From contig CAYFJC010000023.1 in assembly GCA_964343355.1 (NCBI GenBank), positions 1 to 19,218 of the forward strand: DNA of 19,218 bases. The letters run 5' to 3'. The position numbers were made by a program, and so were the translations under genes. The notes under the pieces are model-generated. The model was not told the DNA's origin. It made no database searches and saw only the letters and a list, made by a program, of their open reading frames with translations. Source of the DNA: MED-G78 sp964343355. Its GTDB lineage: Bacteria; Pseudomonadota; Gammaproteobacteria; Magnimaribacterales; D2472. Positions 1 to 6,850 of this stretch are shown piece after piece (within the stretch, counting starts at the first letter, position 1; the number at the start of each line of letters is the position of its first letter).

Positions 1-55
1 GCATAATTAGTCGCGTAGTTTAGGCTGTTATTAGGAAATTTGCAAAACTTTTTTT
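1..55. promoter_or_regulatory. Upstream region of tsaD
   Basis: This is a 55-base non-coding stretch before the tsaD start. In many gammaproteobacteria tsaD is divergent from rpsU, so the promoters of both may lie here, but no rpsU sequence is inside the window. The ATG at 56 is preceded directly by a run of seven T. The only purine-rich AGGAA, at about 33-37, is too far away to be a normal ribosome binding site. No convincing -35/-10 pair could be chosen. Confidence 0.3.
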
Positions 56-1051
56 ATGTTAACTTTAGGAATTGAAACCTCATGCGATGAAACGGCTGTT
101 GCCGTCTACGATAGCGTGGATGGGATTGTTGGAGAATCGGTATTTAGTCAGATTGATATGCATGCTGAGTATGGTGGAGTTGTCCCTGAATTAGCCTCAA
201 GAGACCATTGTTTAAAAATAATTTCTGTCTTAGAGGACGCGCTAGGCGAAAGAAATATTTCTGAAATTGATCAAATTGCATATACCTCAGGTCCAGGTTT
301 ACTTGGAGCTTTATTGGTTGGTGAGAGCTTTGCTCATGGCCTATCAGCTGGCCTTGGAATACCAACGATACCAGTTCATCATCTTGAAGCTCATCTTATG
401 GCTCCTGCTTTAGATTTCGATGACATAGCATTTCCTTTTATTTCCTTGTTAGTCTCAGGTGGCCACTCATTAATTATTGATGTAAAAGGCCTTGGTGATT
501 ACACAATTCTAGGAGAATCTCAGGATGATGCGGTGGGAGAAGCTTTTGATAAGGTAGGCAAGCTTCTAAATCTTCCATATCCAGGAGGGCCTCACATAGA
601 AAGAGTTGCTAAAGAGGGAGATCCTAAAAAGTTTAATTATCCAAGACCCATGATCCATAGTGATAATTTAAATCTTAGTTTTAGCGGCTTAAAGACAGCA
701 GTTCTCTATTCAATTCGAGATCTCGAAAATCTTGATGAGCATATTCCAGATATTGCAGCTTCTTTTCAAAGAGCAGCTATAGATGTCTTGGTCTCAAAAA
801 TTAAAAAATCACTCATTCAAACTAACAGAGATACATTAATTCTTGCTGGAGGGGTTGCTGCAAATGGATTGTTACGTGCAGAAATGAGTAAGCTAGAAGA
901 TGAATTTAATATCAAGGTAAGATATCCTGCTATGAAACACTGTACTGATAATGCAGCAATGATTGCTTACTTGGGTTCATTAAAGACGCCTGATGCATCT
1001 ACTCAGGGCAATTCAAATGCCAGACCTAGATGGCCCTTAAACGAGGTATAA
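56..1051 (+). CDS. tsaD: tRNA N6-adenosine threonylcarbamoyltransferase TsaD
   Basis: TsaD transfers the threonylcarbamoyl group from threonylcarbamoyl-AMP to A37 of ANN-decoding tRNAs (t6A). It works in the cytoplasm with TsaB and TsaE. The 331-residue protein has the family length (about 337 in E. coli). It opens with the ASKHA signature LGIETSCDET (residues 4-13). The metal-binding HxxxH is at H109/H113, followed by SGGH (134-137), the LSFSGLKTAV stretch (207-216) and the late metal ligand D298 in HCTDNAA. The ATG at 56 gives the canonical N-terminus, although no Shine-Dalgarno precedes it. folB follows with a 2-base gap. The plsY gene often found beside tsaD in gammaproteobacteria is absent. 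Assignment is secure. Confidence 0.97.
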   Translation: MLTLGIETSCDETAVAVYDSVDGIVGESVFSQIDMHAEYGGVVPELASRDHCLKIISVLEDALGERNISEIDQIAYTSGPGLLGALLVGESFAHGLSAGLGIPTIPVHHLEAHLMAPALDFDDIAFPFISLLVSGGHSLIIDVKGLGDYTILGESQDDAVGEAFDKVGKLLNLPYPGGPHIERVAKEGDPKKFNYPRPMIHSDNLNLSFSGLKTAVLYSIRDLENLDEHIPDIAASFQRAAIDVLVSKIKKSLIQTNRDTLILAGGVAANGLLRAEMSKLEDEFNIKVRYPAMKHCTDNAAMIAYLGSLKTPDASTQGNSNARPRWPLNEV

Positions 1052-1053
1052 AA

Positions 1054-1401
1054 ATGGAAGATATAATTTATATTAAAGATTTACGAATCGAAACAATTAT
1101 TGGTATTTTTGATTGGGAGCGTAAAGTAAAACAAGAAGTTAGTATCGATATGGAATTCCCTTTTGATTGTAAAAAAGCTGCAGCAACAGATTCAATCGAA
1201 GATACTATCGACTATAAAGCTATCACCAAAGGAGTTATTAAGTTTGTTGAAGAATCATCTTTTCAACTCCAAGAAACGCTTGCTGAGAGCATCGCTGCTT
1301 TGGTCAAGGATGAGTATGGAGTCAAGTCTATAAAGCTAAGAGTATCTAAGCCTGGCGCGCTTAGAGGCGCCAAGGATGTGGGTCTAATTATATACAGATG
1401 A
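1054..1401 (+). CDS. folB: Dihydroneopterin aldolase FolB
   Basis: FolB cleaves 7,8-dihydroneopterin to 6-hydroxymethyl-dihydropterin and glycolaldehyde in folate synthesis. The 115-residue product aligns by eye with E. coli FolB throughout: MEDIIYIKDL at the start, the GIFDWE segment carrying E22, Y54 in the TIDYKAI segment, and SKPGALRGAKDVG with the catalytic-type lysine K99. An in-frame ATG at 1030 lies inside tsaD and would add eight residues. I chose 1054 because GAGG at 1043-1046 sits seven bases before it and because it reproduces the family N-terminus. The stop codon overlaps the folK start as ATGA, so the two genes are probably translationally coupled and consecutive in the pathway. 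Confidence 0.95.
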   Translation: MEDIIYIKDLRIETIIGIFDWERKVKQEVSIDMEFPFDCKKAAATDSIEDTIDYKAITKGVIKFVEESSFQLQETLAESIAALVKDEYGVKSIKLRVSKPGALRGAKDVGLIIYR

Positions 1402-1775
1402 TGAAATACTACCTTTCTCTTGGAAGCAATATTAATGCAGAAGCTAACTTAATTCTTGCAATACAAAAATTACAACAGATCTTAGATGCAGTTGAATGCT
1501 CATCTATTCATCAAACCAAAGCAGAGGGATTTGAAGGCGACGATTTCTTAAATTTAGTTATGTCTGGGGAATGTGAATTATCCTTTGATGATTTGAATGT
1601 AAAGTTAAAAGAGATTGAAGACCAATCAGGGAGAAAAAGAGATGTCCCAAAGTTTAGCGCAAGGACTTTGGATATAGATATAGTTCTTCAAATAGAAGAA
1701 GACGAAATTTTATTTGAAAGTGATGAGATTGAGAAATATTCATTTGTCTCAGAGCCATTAAAAGAAATAATTTAA
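1398..1775 (+). CDS. folK: HPPK, hydroxymethyldihydropterin pyrophosphokinase (short form)
   Basis: FolK transfers pyrophosphate from ATP to 6-hydroxymethyl-dihydropterin, the step after FolB. Visible signatures are LSLGSNI near the N-terminus (6-12), the substrate-loop region around GFEGDDFLN (44-52), SGRKRD (77-82) and RTLDIDIV (89-95), whose D92 and D94 match the Mg-binding aspartates of HPPK. At 125 residues it is shorter than E. coli FolK (about 160). The loss is at the C-terminus, where a compact segment ending FVSEPLKEII replaces the longer tail; short FolK proteins are known in gammaproteobacteria. Two ATGs in a row (1398 and 1401) are possible starts; the first overlaps the folB stop. 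Confidence 0.92.
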   Translation: MMKYYLSLGSNINAEANLILAIQKLQQILDAVECSSIHQTKAEGFEGDDFLNLVMSGECELSFDDLNVKLKEIEDQSGRKRDVPKFSARTLDIDIVLQIEEDEILFESDEIEKYSFVSEPLKEII

Positions 1776-1840
1776 ATTGAATCTTCTAAGATAGAGATAT
1801 ATGCTCTGTTGTGAAACACTTTTAAATAAATTCTGTAGAT
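1776..1840 (+). promoter_or_regulatory. Possible promoter for the PepSY-type gene
   Basis: This 65-base gap is longer than the neighbouring ones. It contains TTGAAT (1777-1782), 17 bases, then TATGCT (1800-1805), a plausible sigma-70-like pair. That suggests the following gene has its own transcript rather than being read only from tsaD-folB-folK. The match was made by eye. No clear ribosome binding site precedes the TTG at 1841. Confidence 0.3.
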
Positions 1841-2452
1841 TTGGGAACCAAGAAATTCATAAGAGGCTTACATAGGTATTTAAGCATCTTCATAGCTATT
1901 CAACTTTTACTCTGGACTGTATCGGGGATTTATTTTGCCTTCAATAAAATTGAATCAGTAAGGGGAGAGCAGTATCGCCTTGCAGGCCAAGCAGAATATA
2001 GAATATTTGATAGATTGGGTCAGCAGGTTATAGCTTCTATTAAAAATGGCGATGTTCTTTATAAGACATATCCAGAAGGTAAAATTTTAGAAGCACTTTC
2101 ACCTCAACAAGCTATTGTGATTGCTGAAACAAAGACAACACTTAAGCCTATAGAAGCTATTTTAATTACTGAAGAAATTTCTGGTTCTGAGTATAGAGGA
2201 AGAGATCTTCCAATTTACAAAGTACTAACCAAAACAGATGACAATACTAGTATTTATATAAATCCAATGAGTGGGGATATTTCAGCTATTCGTTCTGATT
2301 CATGGCGGATGTGGGACCTTTTATGGTCACTCCATATTATGGATTATGATGAAAGAGATAATATAAATAATTTCTTATTAAGATTATTTTCTATACTTGC
2401 GCTTGTCTCTTCTATTTCAGGTATTACGCTATTCTTTTTTAAAAAAAGATAG
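1841..2452 (+). CDS. PepSY-domain, two-helix membrane protein
   Basis: This 203-residue protein resembles the PepSY/PepSY-associated TM family. A first hydrophobic helix spans about residues 14-34, after the basic start KKFIRGLHRY. A central extracytoplasmic PepSY-like segment covers about 85-150 and ends in the typical YINPMSGDI. A WDLLWSLHIMDYDE stretch (158-171) follows, then a second helix at about 178-200 and a basic tail KKR. Family members are linked to peptidase inhibition or to membrane redox and metal functions, but no specific role can be read here. The start is TTG: an in-frame TAA lies at 1823 and no ATG or GTG falls between it and 1841. It ends 11 bases before the convergent minus-strand operon. 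Confidence 0.75.
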   Translation: MGTKKFIRGLHRYLSIFIAIQLLLWTVSGIYFAFNKIESVRGEQYRLAGQAEYRIFDRLGQQVIASIKNGDVLYKTYPEGKILEALSPQQAIVIAETKTTLKPIEAILITEEISGSEYRGRDLPIYKVLTKTDDNTSIYINPMSGDISAIRSDSWRMWDLLWSLHIMDYDERDNINNFLLRLFSILALVSSISGITLFFFKKR

Positions 2453-2466
2453 AAGCATTCGCTTTA
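2434..2466. terminator. Weak bidirectional terminator at a convergent junction
   Basis: The two convergent genes end 11 bases apart. Between and over their stop codons lies a small hairpin, AAGC (2453-2456) with loop ATTC and GCTT (2461-2464). On the plus strand TATTT follows. On the minus strand a run of seven T follows after four bases; it comes from the A-tract 2441-2447, itself paired with the T-tract 2435-2440. The stem is only four pairs, so intrinsic termination would be weak. Confidence 0.3.
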
Positions 2467-3525
2467 TTTAAAGTAGGCCTCAACAATACTCCAGGCCCCA
2501 GCAGATAAAGGAAAGACTTGCATACCTCTGGCTTCTGCATGCTTATTTGATGCAGTCCCATCTCTAACTCTGCCTAGGATTCCTTGACAAATTGCTGCAA
2601 CCTTAAAAATATTAAATACCATATAAAATTCCCAATTTGCAGATAAGTCTTTGCCTGTATTCTCTGAATACATATCACGGTATTCAACCTCAGATGGAAT
2701 ACCTAGCTCTTTAAGAAGTTTAAGGTCTTGCATCCCTGGTAAGGTTCTCCAAGTTAAACAATGGTAACTAAAGTCAGCAATAGGGTGACCAAGAGTTGAT
2801 AACTCCCAATCTAGAACACCAATAACTTCATGGTTTTTATAAATCATATTATCGAGTCTAAAATCACCATGAACGATAGTTGTCTCATCATCATTAGGAA
2901 TATTTTCTGGTAACCACTCTATAAGCTTATTCATTTCAGGAATTGACTCTGTTTCCGAAGCTAGATATTGAGTTGTCCATCTGCTTACCTGTCTTGCTAC
3001 ATAGTTTCCAGGTTTTCCATAAGTTTCTAAACCTACAGCCTTGTAATCTACTGAATGCAGGTTAGCTAATACCTTATTTTTCTGCTGATATATCTTTATT
3101 CTTTCCTCATTTGAAGCTAAAGGTAGCATATGGTCCCAATACACTTCACCCTCAAGAAAATCCATTACAAAAAAAGGTGTCCCAACCACATCAGAATCAT
3201 CACACAGTCCATAAGTTTTAGGAACTGGCACATTAGTTTCTGCAAGCGCACTAATCACTCTATATTCTCTATCAACAGCATGAGCAGAAGGTAGAAGTTT
3301 TCCAGGAGGTTTTCTTCTTAGTACAAGTTTTTTATTTTCTGTTGTAATTTTATAAGTTGGATTACTTTGACCACCATTAAATTGCTCAACTTGTAATATT
3401 TTTCCACTAGATCGAATGTTTGCATCCATCCACTGCTGCAATTTCTCTTGATCAAATTTTAAATTTTCAGATACTTCTTTAGTGCCTGTGAATTCAGCTC
3501 CTGTAAATACATCTTTTTTTGTCAT
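2464..3525 (-). CDS. Phosphotransferase family protein (ACAD10/11 N-terminal-like kinase fold)
   Basis: This 353-residue protein has the aminoglycoside phosphotransferase/choline-kinase fold. Landmarks: the nucleotide loop FNGGQSNPTYKI (49-60), LVLRRKPPGKLLPSAH (67-82), a FFVMDFLEGEVYWD hinge region (118-131), the catalytic IVHGDFRLDNMIY (217-229) and the metal-binding GVLDWELSTLGHP (236-248). The RRKPPGKLLPSAH pattern is typical of the subgroup related to the N-terminal domain of ACAD10/ACAD11, which act on hydroxyacyl-CoA; the substrate of this stand-alone enzyme is unknown. The start overlaps the stop of the upstream pteridine reductase as ATGA, so it is the last gene of the minus-strand run. 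It is not an antibiotic-resistance call. Confidence 0.85.
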   Translation of the reverse strand: MTKKDVFTGAEFTGTKEVSENLKFDQEKLQQWMDANIRSSGKILQVEQFNGGQSNPTYKITTENKKLVLRRKPPGKLLPSAHAVDREYRVISALAETNVPVPKTYGLCDDSDVVGTPFFVMDFLEGEVYWDHMLPLASNEERIKIYQQKNKVLANLHSVDYKAVGLETYGKPGNYVARQVSRWTTQYLASETESIPEMNKLIEWLPENIPNDDETTIVHGDFRLDNMIYKNHEVIGVLDWELSTLGHPIADFSYHCLTWRTLPGMQDLKLLKELGIPSEVEYRDMYSENTGKDLSANWEFYMVFNIFKVAAICQGILGRVRDGTASNKHAEARGMQVFPLSAGAWSIVEAYFK

Positions 3526-4250
3526 GCTAAAGATCTTCCTCCATCAACATTTATGGTTTGGCCAGTAATATATTTTGAATCAACTATAAATTTTACAGTA
3601 TTTGCTATATCACCTTCATCTCCAATCCTATTTAAAGGAATTTTAGAAACAATCTTTGCCAGCTCTTCTTCGCTCCATGATTTTCCAGGTGGCTCCAATA
3701 TTGCTCCGGGAGCCACTGCATTAACTCTAATATTAGGAGCTAATTCTTTTGCTAATACTTTTGTAATTGCTTTAAGGCCGCCTTTAGCAGCTGAATAAAT
3801 CGAGAAACCAGGCAGACCTTTATCAATATTAATATCTGTAATATTTATCACAGAACCTTTCGCTTCCTCTAACATAGGAGCTAATCCTTTGGTAATAAAT
3901 AAAGGACCTTTTAAGTTACTCCCAATTAATTTATCCCAATCTTCATATGAAATATCTGGAAGGGGGGTAGAGTAAAAACTTGATGCATTATTAATTAAAG
4001 CATCCATTCGACCATATGCCTCCTTGGATTCACTTACAAGTCTCTCAACATCTGCGTCAATATCTAAATCAGCCTGAATAATGCATGCACTACCTGATCT
4101 CTTTGCATTAAATTCTGCAGCAAGATCTGCGGCAGCTTTAAGTGAACTATTAAAATGTATAATTACATTCCAACCATCCTCGGCAAAGACCTTTGCTGTC
4201 TCTCTACCAATTCTATGTGCGGCGCCTGTAATAAGAACTACTTTATGCAT
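3522..4250 (-). CDS. Pteridine reductase (PTR1/FolM-type short-chain dehydrogenase)
   Basis: This is a 242-residue NADPH-type SDR. It has the pteridine-reductase cofactor motif TGX3RXG (TGAAHRIG, 8-15) rather than the TGX3GXG of ordinary SDRs. NNASSFYSTPL (87-97) carries the pterin-stacking phenylalanine F92. The catalytic set is D139-Y152-K156, where Asp replaces the usual Ser; the 13- and 4-residue spacings match Asp181-Tyr194-Lys198 of Leishmania PTR1. GQTINVDGGRSLA closes the protein. Such enzymes reduce dihydrobiopterin, dihydromonapterin or dihydrofolate. It lies downstream of cca, whose coding region it overlaps by eight bases, and just across the convergent junction from folB-folK, so a folate or pterin role fits. 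Exact substrate is unproven. Confidence 0.88.
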   Translation of the reverse strand: MHKVVLITGAAHRIGRETAKVFAEDGWNVIIHFNSSLKAAADLAAEFNAKRSGSACIIQADLDIDADVERLVSESKEAYGRMDALINNASSFYSTPLPDISYEDWDKLIGSNLKGPLFITKGLAPMLEEAKGSVINITDINIDKGLPGFSIYSAAKGGLKAITKVLAKELAPNIRVNAVAPGAILEPPGKSWSEEELAKIVSKIPLNRIGDEGDIANTVKFIVDSKYITGQTINVDGGRSLA

Positions 4251-5268
4251 AAGTTTTTTTTATAGCTTGTTTTATAAGATGCAATTTAACATTTCTAACC
4301 TCATCCTTGCCAGCTTCTTTTAAAGCAGTAAAGTCTTCTTCAAGCATGTTTTTGCCAAGCTTAGAAATGAAATCTCTATTTTTACTCAATGCCTCTAATT
4401 CAAGCAGAGCGTTAATTTCATTCATATTCCTGTGAAAATTGATCCTTTCTATGCTCTTAATAAGATTGTCTTCAGGAGACTCTTGTTGGCACTCAAGTAG
4501 AGCTTTGAGAAGCTGAACATGTATTTTAAAATTATTAGGAACAGGAAGAGACTCTCCAAGCTGAAAATTATTTTTTGATTCAAGTTCAGCCCACTTAATC
4601 TCTGCTGAGGTTTGGTTATTACATTCTGAGTTTGATAAGTTACTAAGCCATGGCTCATGTAATTTAAAATCAATAAGTAACCTAAAAAACATAGATGCAT
4701 TTGGAGACTGAAGAGATCTCTCTATTTCAATCCAAACTCTATCTTTTGAAAGTTTCTCTAATTCCCCAGAAGCACTTATTTTTAGTAACATCTTTTGCGT
4801 CAAGTCATCTATTTTAAAATCCTTTAGATGATTGTAGGTTTTAAAACGAGCTATTCTTATGGCCCTTAACGGATCTTCTAAAAAAGCATCAGATACATGA
4901 CGAAATATTCCTGCTTTGATATCTTTTAGCCCATTAAATGGATCTATTAGTTTTCCATCTTCGTCTTTTGCAATTGCATTCATTGTAAAATCTCTTCTAG
5001 AAAGATCCTCTTCTAAGGTAACGTCTTTACCAAAATAAAAAGTAAATCCCTTATAGCCATAGCCACTTTTCTTTTCAGTTCTAGCTAATGCATATTCTTC
5101 TTTTGAAATAGGGTGTATAAATACAGGAAAATCTTTACCAATAGGTTTATAGCCTGCTGCAATCATCTCTTCTGGAGAAGATCCAACTACAAGCCAATCT
5201 TTATCTTTAGGCTTTTCCCTCAAGAGCTCATCTCTTATAGAACCACCTACTTGGTATATTTTCATCAT
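4243..5268 (-). CDS. cca: CCA-adding tRNA nucleotidyltransferase lacking the HD domain
   Basis: Class II CCA enzyme, which builds or repairs the 3' CCA end of tRNA. The N-terminal catalytic head is very close to E. coli Cca: VGGSIRD (7-13), the catalytic pair D22/D24 in KDKDW, GKDFPVFIHP (44-53), RRDFTMNA (91-98), EDPLRAIRIARF (131-142) and the GELEKLSKDRVWIE motif (168-181). After about residue 207 the similarity stops. At 341 residues it is about 70 shorter than E. coli Cca (412), and the HDLGKG-type HD phosphohydrolase signature is nowhere visible; the tail is helical and rich in Asn, Glu and Lys. The ATG at 5268 overlaps the apaH stop; the next codon is also ATG and gives the E. coli-like start MKIY. 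Confidence 0.93.
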   Translation of the reverse strand: MMKIYQVGGSIRDELLREKPKDKDWLVVGSSPEEMIAAGYKPIGKDFPVFIHPISKEEYALARTEKKSGYGYKGFTFYFGKDVTLEEDLSRRDFTMNAIAKDEDGKLIDPFNGLKDIKAGIFRHVSDAFLEDPLRAIRIARFKTYNHLKDFKIDDLTQKMLLKISASGELEKLSKDRVWIEIERSLQSPNASMFFRLLIDFKLHEPWLSNLSNSECNNQTSAEIKWAELESKNNFQLGESLPVPNNFKIHVQLLKALLECQQESPEDNLIKSIERINFHRNMNEINALLELEALSKNRDFISKLGKNMLEEDFTALKEAGKDEVRNVKLHLIKQAIKKTYA

Positions 5269-6074
5269 CCCTTCACAGCAAATATTTTTTTATCTTCTAA
5301 TCGAATAGCAGTTAATTTTCCACCCCAAACACAGCCAGTGTCCAAGCCTATTATATTTTTTATTTTAGTTTTTCCATTAAGCGCAGCCCAATGCCCAAAA
5401 ACAATATATTCATCTGAACTTTTTAAAAGCTTTTTTGATTTAACAAACCAAGGCTCTAATTCTTTTTTAGGCCCAGTATCTTTAGTTTTTAAATTAAGAC
5501 CACCCTGCATATCCAAATAACGCATTCGAGTAAAACAATTAATTATTAATCTTAATCGTTTCGCACCTTTCAAATTATCATTCCACTTGTTTGGTCTATC
5601 ACCCCACATATTATTCAGCACAAAAGATGGATCACTTCGTAAACTCTTTGATAGCTCTCTGCTCAATTTTTGTGCCTTAGTTAAACTCCAAAAATATGGA
5701 ATGCCTGCATGAGAAATCCAAAAAGTTTCATGAGTTTTCTTAATTTTTATTTTTAATAACATTGGTTTTTTTACCAGCCAATCAAAGTATTTAGATGCAT
5801 CCTTGGATTTCAAAATAGGACTTAAAGTTTTAGCTTTTTTTTGATTCTTATTAATTAAGCTAAGAAGATAAAGGTCATGATTTCCCAACACTACTTTTAT
5901 GGATTTCTTATTTTTAAGACAAAAATCTAATACTTCCAAAGATTGAGGACCTCTATTAACAAGATCTCCTGCAAAAATAAGAGTATCTTTTAAAGGATTG
6001 AATTCAATCTTTTTTGTGAGCTTTAAAAGCTCTTTAAAGCACCCTTGAACATCACCAATCACATAAGTAGACAT
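5265..6074 (-). CDS. apaH: Bis(5'-nucleosyl)-tetraphosphatase, symmetrical (ApaH)
   Basis: ApaH hydrolyses Ap4A to two ADP and removes Np4 caps from RNA. This 269-residue protein has the metallophosphatase motifs GDVQGC (7-12), GDLVNRGP (36-43) and GNHD (64-67), a histidine in ISHAGIP, then FTRMRYLD, IVFGHWAALNG and GLDTGCVWGGKLTAIRLED, all in ApaH order. The first motif has Gln where general PPP phosphatases have the metal-binding His; as far as I recall this variant is common among ApaH proteins. It sits two bases after rsmA. apaG, which lies between these genes in E. coli and Pseudomonas, is absent. Its stop overlaps the cca start. Confidence 0.95.
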   Translation of the reverse strand: MSTYVIGDVQGCFKELLKLTKKIEFNPLKDTLIFAGDLVNRGPQSLEVLDFCLKNKKSIKVVLGNHDLYLLSLINKNQKKAKTLSPILKSKDASKYFDWLVKKPMLLKIKIKKTHETFWISHAGIPYFWSLTKAQKLSRELSKSLRSDPSFVLNNMWGDRPNKWNDNLKGAKRLRLIINCFTRMRYLDMQGGLNLKTKDTGPKKELEPWFVKSKKLLKSSDEYIVFGHWAALNGKTKIKNIIGLDTGCVWGGKLTAIRLEDKKIFAVKG

Positions 6075-6076
6075 AA

Positions 6077-6850
6077 TTAAATTTTAGCAATCTCTCTGGT
6101 AATCTTTAAGAAGGACTCTAGAGTTAAATCCTCAGGTCTCAGCTGATTATTGATTTGAAGACTATCCCAGTCTAAATCTTTGCTTTTAAGATTATTTTTA
6201 ATATTTTTACGTCGTGACATAAATGAAAGATCAACTACTTCAAAGAAGTTTTTCATTTCATCATTATTTACCAAACTTTTTGTAAGGGGAGACATTCGAA
6301 TAAAGCTTGAAGTGACTTTAGGTTTTATATCAAAAGCTTCTGGCGGAACATCAAAAAGAATCTCGGTTTGGAAAAAAGCTGAAAGCTTGATACCTAATTT
6401 ACCCCAATCTTTAGATCCGGGGCTTCCAGTAATTTTTTCAGCAACCTCTCTTTGAATTAAAAAATGCATATCTTTAATTTGAGTAAAATAGTTAATCAGT
6501 TTAATAATAATTTGTGTAGATATATTGTAGGGAAGATTTCCTACAACCCTATGATCATTTGAATCAAGAAATGCAAAGTCACTTCTCAAAATATCACTTT
6601 GTATAAAATTATATTCCGCTGGGCCATGAAAAGATTTTTCTAAGTGGGCGATATTATCTCTATCGATATCAATCGCAGTTATGTGAACAAATTCTTTATT
6701 AAGCAACTTAGTTAACGCTCCCATACCTGGGCCAATTTCAATAAATTTATCATTGGGTTGAGGATTTATAGATTCCTCCATTTCATACAATATTGCAGGA
6801 TCTATTAGATAGTTTTGTCCAAATTTTCTTCTTTTATCTCTTTGATTCAT
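6077..6850 (-). CDS. rsmA: 16S rRNA dimethyladenosine transferase RsmA (KsgA)
   Basis: RsmA dimethylates A1518 and A1519 in helix 45 of 16S rRNA, a late check in 30S assembly. The 257-residue protein begins with RRKFGQNYL (7-15), followed by the SAM-binding EIGPGMGALT (38-47), the acidic residue after motif II (DIDRD, 61-65), SDIL (85-88) and the catalytic motif IV NLPYNIS (105-111). The IQREVAEKI and KPKVTSSFIRMSPL segments are typical of KsgA. Its ATG overlaps the pdxA stop by one base (TGATG), the same gene order as in E. coli and Pseudomonas. Confidence 0.96.
   Translation of the reverse strand: MNQRDKRRKFGQNYLIDPAILYEMEESINPQPNDKFIEIGPGMGALTKLLNKEFVHITAIDIDRDNIAHLEKSFHGPAEYNFIQSDILRSDFAFLDSNDHRVVGNLPYNISTQIIIKLINYFTQIKDMHFLIQREVAEKITGSPGSKDWGKLGIKLSAFFQTEILFDVPPEAFDIKPKVTSSFIRMSPLTKSLVNNDEMKNFFEVVDLSFMSRRKNIKNNLKSKDLDWDSLQINNQLRPEDLTLESFLKITREIAKI

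Noticed and set aside
1030..1053. Longer folB start inside tsaD
   Set aside because: It adds eight residues absent from the family; the ATG at 1054 has a well-placed GAGG and gives the canonical N-terminus.
5113..5520. 135-codon open frame on the plus strand across cca and apaH
   Set aside because: Antisense to two conserved genes, with no recognisable motif and no ribosome binding site of note.
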